64,000 bases of DNA, from NCBI GenBank assembly GCA_007258455.2, contig VDFB02193867.1, positions 531,438,751 to 531,502,750 of the forward strand, given 5' to 3'. Of this stretch, positions 57,680 through 64,000 are shown one piece after another; within the stretch, counting starts at the first letter, position 1; each line of letters starts with the position of its first letter. The notes under the pieces were generated by a model. It was given only the letters and a program-made list of their open reading frames with translations. It made no database searches and had not been told where the DNA came from. The position numbers and the translations under genes are program-made. This DNA comes from Sequoia sempervirens (lineage: Eukaryota > Streptophyta > Pinopsida > Cupressales > Cupressaceae).

Positions 57680-59142
57680 TGATCAGTAATAACTTGTCCT
57701 TTTATTGCCTTGCGATCAATATAATGAATGTCAAACTCACTCAGAATCATTACCCACTTTGCTAACCTTCATGTTAATGATGCTTTGCTCAACAAATACT
57801 TGAGTGGATCAATCTTTGAAACCAAATTGACAGTATGGGTTAACATGTAATGCCAAAACTTCTGTGAAGCAAAGACTACTGCCAGACAAGCCTTCTTGAT
57901 AGAAGTGTAGTTGAGTTCATGACTTGTCAGTGTTCTATTGATGTAATAAATTGCACATTCCTTTCCTGTAGAGTCTTCTTGAGCTAGCAGTGCCCCCAGA
58001 GATGTTTCTATTGTGACAATGTATAAGATTAAGGGTTTGTTTGGATTTTGTGGTGTGAGAACTGGTGGAGTCATTAAATATTGTTTGATTTGCTGAAAAG
58101 CCAATTCACATTTGTCATCCCACCTAAAAGGAACATTCTTATGCAGTAGATGTGTGAAAGGTAAAATTTTGTTAGCCAATTGTGCAATGAACCTTTGTAT
58201 AGACTGCAGTCGTCCCTGTAGTGATCTTAATTGACTGATGTTCTTTGGTGGAGGCATTTCCATAATTTCTTGTACTTTTGTAGGATCTACTTCAATTCCT
58301 TTTTCTAAAACAATGTACCCCAAGAGTTTTCTAGATTTGACCCCAAAAACACATTTCTTGGGGTTGAGGCGAACTTTGAATTTCTCTAATCTTGCAAATA
58401 TTTTGGATAATATTTCAAGATGTCCTTCTCTGGTGTATGATTTTTCCAATATGTCATCTACATAATCTTCCATGAAGATATGAATCATGTCATGAAAGAT
58501 TGTAGTCATGGCTCTTTGATAAGTAGCCCCAACATTCTTCAAAACAAAAGGCATGACGTTTCAACAATAAGTTCCCCATGGACATGTAAAAGCTGTTTTC
58601 TCCTGGTCTTCAGGTGCAATCTTGATTTGGTTGTAACCAAAAAAACCATCCATTAATGAATACATGGCATGGCCAGCTGTCAGATCAACTATAGTGTCGA
58701 TGTTGGGCAGTGGGAAATCATCCTTAGGACATGCTTTATTAAGATCTCTAAAATCTGTACATATTCTCACAGTTTTATCTAGCTTAGATACAGGAACAAT
58801 GTTGGAAATCCATTCTGCATAGTCAATTGGTCTTATGAAACCCACATCAAGGAGTTTTCTCAGTTCTTCCTTAACCAATAAGGCAACATGAGGGTGCATC
58901 TTTCTGAGTTTTTGTTTCACTAGCTTGACCCCTAGTTTGATAGACAAGTGATGCATGATAAGATCAGGATCAAGACCAGTCATGTTAGCATAAGACCACA
59001 CAAAATTTACTTGATTTGCTTTCAGGAATTCCATGAACTCTGGTATTTCTTTCTTTGTCATTGATGCAACTAACTGTAGGATCCTTGGTTTGTCAGAAGT
59101 CTCAAGATTGATAGCATCTATAGGCTCAATCAGAATAGACAA
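57680..59142 (-). pseudogene. RT and gypsy-type RNase H of element 3
   Basis: 59142-58561 carries the pre-RT region, WISNIVPVSKLD, ICTDFRDLNKACPKDDFPLP and MDGFFGYNQIKIAPED. A TGA near 58556 interrupts. 58554-57769 carries MEDYVDDILEKS (intact YVDD), LNPKKCVFGVKSRKLLGYIV and the RNase H, whose first Asp is replaced (LILYIVTIETSLGALLAQED). Loss of active residues in the first RNase H beside an intact second one is common in Tat-type elements. Confidence 0.9.
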
Positions 59143-59199
59143 TCGCTCATGGTAATGCTCTGGGAGAGTGTCAAGATTCCCATCATCTGGTGCCTCAAA

Positions 59200-60396
59200 G
59201 AGGTTTTCACCATCTGATACGCTCTTTATTTTATCTTTTATTTGATCTAATACTACCAGATTCTCGTTTTCACCATTAGATCTTTCTTTTTTATTTTTAC
59301 TTTTGCAGCTAGGAGACTTGACACTCTCCTGATCAAAAACTCTATGTCAAAAATCGTTGGTGGAACAATCATTTGTATCATCTATGGAGAGGAAGTTTAC
59401 GATAGCTTCGTCACTTGGAAACATGGGTATGTCGATAGGTTCAGTTGAATCCCAATCAATGAGATCAGGATAAATTAAAGATATTAGATCGTCAGGTTGT
59501 GTGAAATCGGCTATGGTTAAGGTCATAATGGAGTGGTCGGTAGGATCCGAGGTATGAGGTGGGTCAATGATGATACTGTCCTCATGATAATCTTGTTCAT
59601 TTAGATCTGACTCAGTATCACTAGAGTCATAGTTGATTTGTGGTTCAGATTCTCGTGGTTGGGACCCTGACCCTTCACCTTCAATTAGAGTTGGGGTGTA
59701 CTGGTGTATTACATCAACCTTTTTATCCCTCCAGAATACATTATTATAAATGGTGTCCCATTCATATTCAGCAGAGTCTATGTCAGAATTGTTCTGTAAG
59801 AAGTTCTGAATTGTCATCAAACATGCTTCTGAGCCTTCTTGTAGTGCGAAGACAGTGTCATGTAGTTGTTTGGATGTGCTTTCTTTGGAGTGAGTATCAT
59901 AACCTAATCCAGTTTTCTCTTTTGCAGCAAGTTAGCGGAGGTGAATGGGTTCAACTACTCCTTCCTTCCTTTTTCCAATAGGACCTTTGTCATAGCCCAT
60001 CTTCTGCATGATTGAGTACCCTTTTCCATATTTGTCTGTGGGTAGTTTGACATTGGAGACTGCTTCTTCTTCATCTTTATAGAGCTAGTTTAGAATTTCT
60101 GTATCCTCAGGATTTTCCATGGGGAATTTTTCTTTGATGAATTTTCCATTAAATTTTGTGATTGGCTCTATTGGTGGTTGCTTCGATGTTGATGCTGCTG
60201 ATATTTGATGTTCCCTGATAGACGATTGTCCATGTGATCGAGGTGATGTAGGTAAATTGGCAAGACAAAGAGAGTATTCTCCAAATCCATGATCCTTGAA
60301 TTTCATCTTTTTGTCAAACATATTGGTCAATTGATTGATTTGTGTGTCAATCTTTAGAGAGGTACTAGCATGAGCTTCTCGATTATTAGGAACCAA
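59200..60396 (-). pseudogene. Protease-RT linker of element 3 with G-patch-like motif
   Basis: 60396-60085 is hydrophilic. Near 60040-59900 the frame reads GYSIMQKMGYDKGPIGKRKE, VVEPIHL, then a TAA, then KTGLGYD, a G-patch-like pattern also present in element 2. 59820-59347 is acidic and rich in D, S and T. No other domain is recognised. Confidence 0.6.
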
Positions 60397-60449
60397 AGTA
60401 TCCTGACTGGCTTTTATGTTGGCACAAGTTTGAATATTGGAATTATCAG

Positions 60450-60815
60450 TAGGTATCGTGATTTCCTATCCATCATAAGGAAACTTAAGACATTGATGAT
60501 AGGTTGATGGGACAGCTTGCATTTCATGGATCCAAGGACGACCCAACAAGATGTTATATGCAAGATCACGGTCCAGTACTTGGCAGAAAGTATTCTTTAA
60601 AACATGACCCACTCTGATTGGCAGCATGATCAGACCCTTGGATGCTCTTTCTTCATCATCATAAGCTTTTATGGTAATATTTCTTCTGAAATCAATGGAA
60701 TCTTCATAAAATCCTAAAGCTTTAACCAACTTCATAGTACAGATGTTCAAACCAGCACCTCCATCTATTAGAACTCATCTAATACAAAAGTTGTGAACCA
60801 TGACTTCTAAGTACA
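60450..60815 (-). pseudogene. Protease of element 3
   Basis: VLIDGGAGLNICTMKLVKAL gives the aspartic protease loop in its D-G-G variant. AYNILLGRPWIHEMQAVPST closes the domain. A TGA just before VLID fits an original CGA. The frame differs from gag and agrees with RT. Confidence 0.8.
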
Positions 60816-60836
60816 ATGATGAATTATGGGGATGAG

Positions 60837-62879
60837 TTATGGAAACATCATATTTTTAGAGAATGAAAGGCAAGTGGGTGAGGACAAGTGCCCTACCATG
60901 GCTTGAAATTGGTTCACATCCAAATCAATGGATACATTAGTTTCAACGAGGGCTTTTTCAAGAATTTCCTTATGAGCTGGAGAAATCTTCAATAGTTCCA
61001 GAATAGAAATTTGAGCGGGGGTTTTCCAAAGTTGATTGACCGAATCATATTGATGTTGAGGTGGAGGTTCAATGGATTTTGAAGAGGTGCCTTTTAAGAC
61101 AACTTTAGCTTGCGCTCTTGTTGCTGCGTTGACTTCTCTATATTCCACCTTTGTGTTGACTTTAATGACATTCACCTGCTCATCGTCTGCGTAGAGATGA
61201 TTGATTATATGATCATCATGGATATGATTCACATTCTTTCTAGAAGACTCACCCTTTTGATAATTGGGCAAAGGATTGCAAAATGCTTGGTGGCCTGCAT
61301 TGGTTTGTTGATTTCCTTCTATTGTGATGATGTCATTATTGATTAAGTCTTGAATGGCTTTCTTCAAGGCTTGGCAGTTATTTGTGCGATGAACTTTACA
61401 CCGATGATAATCACAATAGTATGCCTCATTCCATGATGGAGGCTTTACATTGGGTTCATAATTTCGTTGAGGCAAAAAAGTAATGACATTTTTAGCCATC
61501 AACTCTTTGAATGCTGATTTTATAGATTGACCCAGTGGGGTGAAAGTTCTACTAAAGAAGAATGAAAATCTTTGTGGATTTGAATTCGAGGTGTTCCCTA
61601 AAGAATTGTGATTGTTATTGGGTCCTCGATAACCTTGGTTGTTGGAAGTCCCTTGATTGGGAGTAGAGTTTTGATTTGTATTGTTCCTCGGAGGAGGAGG
61701 ATTATTTCCATGATTTGCAATTGAGTTGACATTGTTTTTGTGAGTGTTTGGAGTGCTGAGGACAAATGGCTTGGTCGAGGCATGATTCACATCAAAAAAA
61801 CCATCATTCACCATGTTTTTGTTGCGAGTCCAAAATTTGGACTTGTCCTGATTATTGTGATGGTTAGATGAGCTAGGATTTTCTTTGTCATGTTTGATTA
61901 TTCCTCTTTTGACCAAAGCATTTTCGATGGTTATGGAATATTCAATCATTTTCTCAAAAGGAGGACAATGTAGATTCAAATGATAGCTCATTTCTGAATT
62001 TAAACTGTTAATGAGAGTAACCGTCTTTTCCTTTTCAGGAACAGGACGTGGATACCTGGTGAGCATTCTTCTCCATCTCTGAAGAAACGTAATGAAGGAT
62101 TCACCAGGTTTTTGTGCAACCTTGCAAAGATCTATCATGGTGATCAGGTGTTATATGTTGTAAGCATATTGTGATATGAATAGGTTGATCAATTCTTCAA
62201 ATGTCCTGACGGGAGGTGTAATCTTAGATAACCATTCCATAGAGTTAACTCCAAGGCTCCTAGGAAACAATCGCAACAAGTAAGTATCTTTGTGAGAGAA
62301 TTCCAATGTCATGTTCCTAAAGTCTCTAATGTGATCAATTGGATCCGTTTTCCCATTATAGCGATCAAATTTTGGCATTTCACAATGCTTGGGAAAAGGA
62401 ATCATGTTTAGACTTCAGTAGAAAGGATAAGGACAAATGTCCTCGAGAGTGTATTTCTTTGTGTTTGTTCCCCCTTGTAATTCTTTAACTTGTCCTTGAA
62501 GTGCTTTGATTTGTTGGGTCAAAGCACTAAGATCAGAAAGGGGTGTCTCTTCAGGTTTATTTTTCAAGTTTTCAGTATTAAAGTCATGAGGCAATTTAAC
62601 ACCTTGTTCGGCTAGATAGCGAAAATATTTTTCCTTATCTTGCTGCAAGATCTTTTCAATAGCTTTATGGAATTTTGGATCTTGTTCAGCCTCTCTAAGA
62701 TGTTCCTCATCTTGTTCCTCATCACTATCTATTTGTGTTTTGTTCATGTCTTTGTATTGATGAAATTGATTTTCTTCTCTGTTATCCGTATCTTTGTCAA
62801 AAAGTGGATTACGATTCATGATGTAAAGAGGATTGCTGCTTTCACCCTCTTCTTGAATGTCCTTCTTGTTGAATTTCAT
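60837..62879 (-). pseudogene. Gag of element 3
   Basis: One frame from ATG 62879 to about 60837, with TGA near 62408 and TAA near 62146. The order is an acidic coiled-coil-like N-terminal part (62750-62430), the gag core (IPFPKHCEMPKFDRYNGKTD at 62405, LRLFPRSLGVNSMEWL), an N/Q-rich part (61850-61600), a zinc region (YYCDYHRCKVHRTNNCQALK near 61420-61370) and a C-terminal helical part with ILELLKISPAHKEILEKAL. Protease follows in another frame with little overlap, so a frameshift, programmed or mutational, lies at about 60840. Confidence 0.85.
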
Positions 62880-62889
62880 CCTTCAATTT

Positions 62890-64000
62890 ATTGAATTGGG
62901 ATCTTGTGAAGAGAGGCATATGATTTTGAAAATTTCCTTCTAAACTTAGATCCTAGTTTTTGACAAGTGCGATGATGATGATCTGATAAGATGCAGAATC
63001 TTATAATATGATCAAGGATGCTCCTAATTTATTGATTGTGGCTTCCAATTGATGAAGGATTTTAGAATCCTGGTAGGGAGGTTGAACCAAAAATTAGAAA
63101 GTTGTTTGAGAGATGCACTTCTTAAAGTTTTGATCTTTGTTTTCGAAGAAAGGTTCCAAAATCATTGAAGGATTTGATTGGGATGTGAAGGGTATTCTAT
63201 AAAAGGTTGTGGTATGTTGTCAAATTCAAGAGGTTGGTTATGATTATGCCATTGTGATAGAGCTAATCTTGGATAATAATCTCAAAAATCTAAGGGATCT
63301 ACAACATACTCATCAGTGAATCCTCTAACAAAATCTTGGTATCTGTGAAGAAATCCTCAGTAGTGAAGCAAGACTTGTCGACTTTTGTACAAGAATTTTC
63401 TCTTTTGCAGTGTTTTCTTGTATCCTAATGGTTTCTTGGGTTTTCTGATCCTTTTATGCACTGATTTCTTGGGAAATTTTGTTGATCTCCAATCTCTAAG
63501 CATGGGAAAAGTATTGGGAATGTTATTGGACCAATGGTATGAATTTTTTTTGAGTGATTTTAGTTGTTGTTCTCCATGTTCATTTTGGATGATCTCCTTA
63601 TATGAATTAATGTGATGGAAGACACAACAAACATTTTGGAAAAATAGTTGTTTTTAAGGCCCTATACTAACATGAAGTGTTTGATCAAGAAAATGTTTTC
63701 AATAAATGTTTTCACAGGTTTCGCACATGAAATTTTTTTTAGACAGACTCACTCTTAATGCTCAAGTAGGTCATTCTAGTAATCAACAACCCACATCTTA
63801 GAACTGCATCGACTCACATAGCCGTGTCACCCCCAAAGGGGTGCCCATGTTTTTGTCTTTTTCAGGCATGTACTCAGAGTTATGGAAGTGGATACCAAAT
63901 CCCCTGAGCAAACAGTCCTTGGCAGTTATATGGTGAGTGTCTTAGGGGCAGATTCTTCCCTCCCCTTGCACTGTGATTATTAGAATGTTCAGAAACTGAC
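62890..64000. other. Leader and presumptive 5' LTR region of element 3, not resolved
   Basis: By position this should hold the leader, primer binding site and part of the 5' LTR. CAGTGTTTTCTTG at about 63405 resembles the CAGTGTTTTGTTG at the edge of the shared LTR, but no TGG-type binding site is next to it. No further match to 48544-49524 was found by eye. Confidence 0.35.

Noticed and set aside
62890..64000. A full 5' LTR of element 3
   Set aside because: Only a short likeness (CAGTGTTTTCTTG) to the shared LTR was found and there is no TGG-type binding site, so no boundary can be supported.

Overview
The window looks like plant nuclear DNA from a large, repeat-rich genome. A gymnosperm is plausible, but that is inference. 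I see no intact host gene, rRNA or tRNA gene. Almost everything is decayed transposable-element sequence. Three runs of exactly 100 N (4142-4241, 14827-14926, 31997-32096) divide the scaffold into four contigs, called L, A, B and C here.

Contigs L, A and B (1-31996) mostly hold one very large Ty3/gypsy element on the minus strand. Its 5' LTR is at 26069-29260, with a primer binding site at 26046-26063. Gag and protease lie at 25813-23534, an archaeal-type RNase H at about 22840-22480, RT plus gypsy RNase H at 22217-20780, and integrase at 20770-19435. A second LTR copy at 1-2777 is cut by the window edge. The integrase tail is broken by a CACTA-like DNA transposon end that carries a decayed SET-domain gene on the opposite strand. 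An unrecognised long gene (ORF X, 8876-12517) lies in contig A. The first 4.6 kb of A is the reverse complement of the first 4.6 kb of B, and the ends of this apparent 15-kb palindrome fall exactly on two gaps. The simplest reading is that A was placed backwards and overlaps B. Flipping A puts ORF X downstream of integrase on the same strand as pol and gives a single element of about 25 kb.

Contig C (32097-64000) starts with a LINE tail (zinc-finger and RNase H), a second unrecognised gene (ORF Y, 33648-35090) and a LINE-like 3' end. Two Tat-type gypsy elements follow on the minus strand: element 2 (about 36.8-48.5 kb) and element 3 (48.5-63 kb and beyond). They appear to share one 981-bp LTR at 48544-49524. 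Element 3 carries an antisense plant-mobile-domain (PMD) gene at 51051-52922 between integrase and its 3' LTR, flanked by several tandem arrays.

The most striking signal is the type of stop codon. The PMD frame is open for about 620 codons, interrupted only by TAG (at least 14, no in-frame TAA or TGA, no frameshift). ORF X, ORF Y and the gag-protease frame of element 1 are also TAG-rich, nearly always where glutamine (CAG) or tryptophan fits. This is what loss of methylated CHG cytosines would produce. All counts were made by eye.
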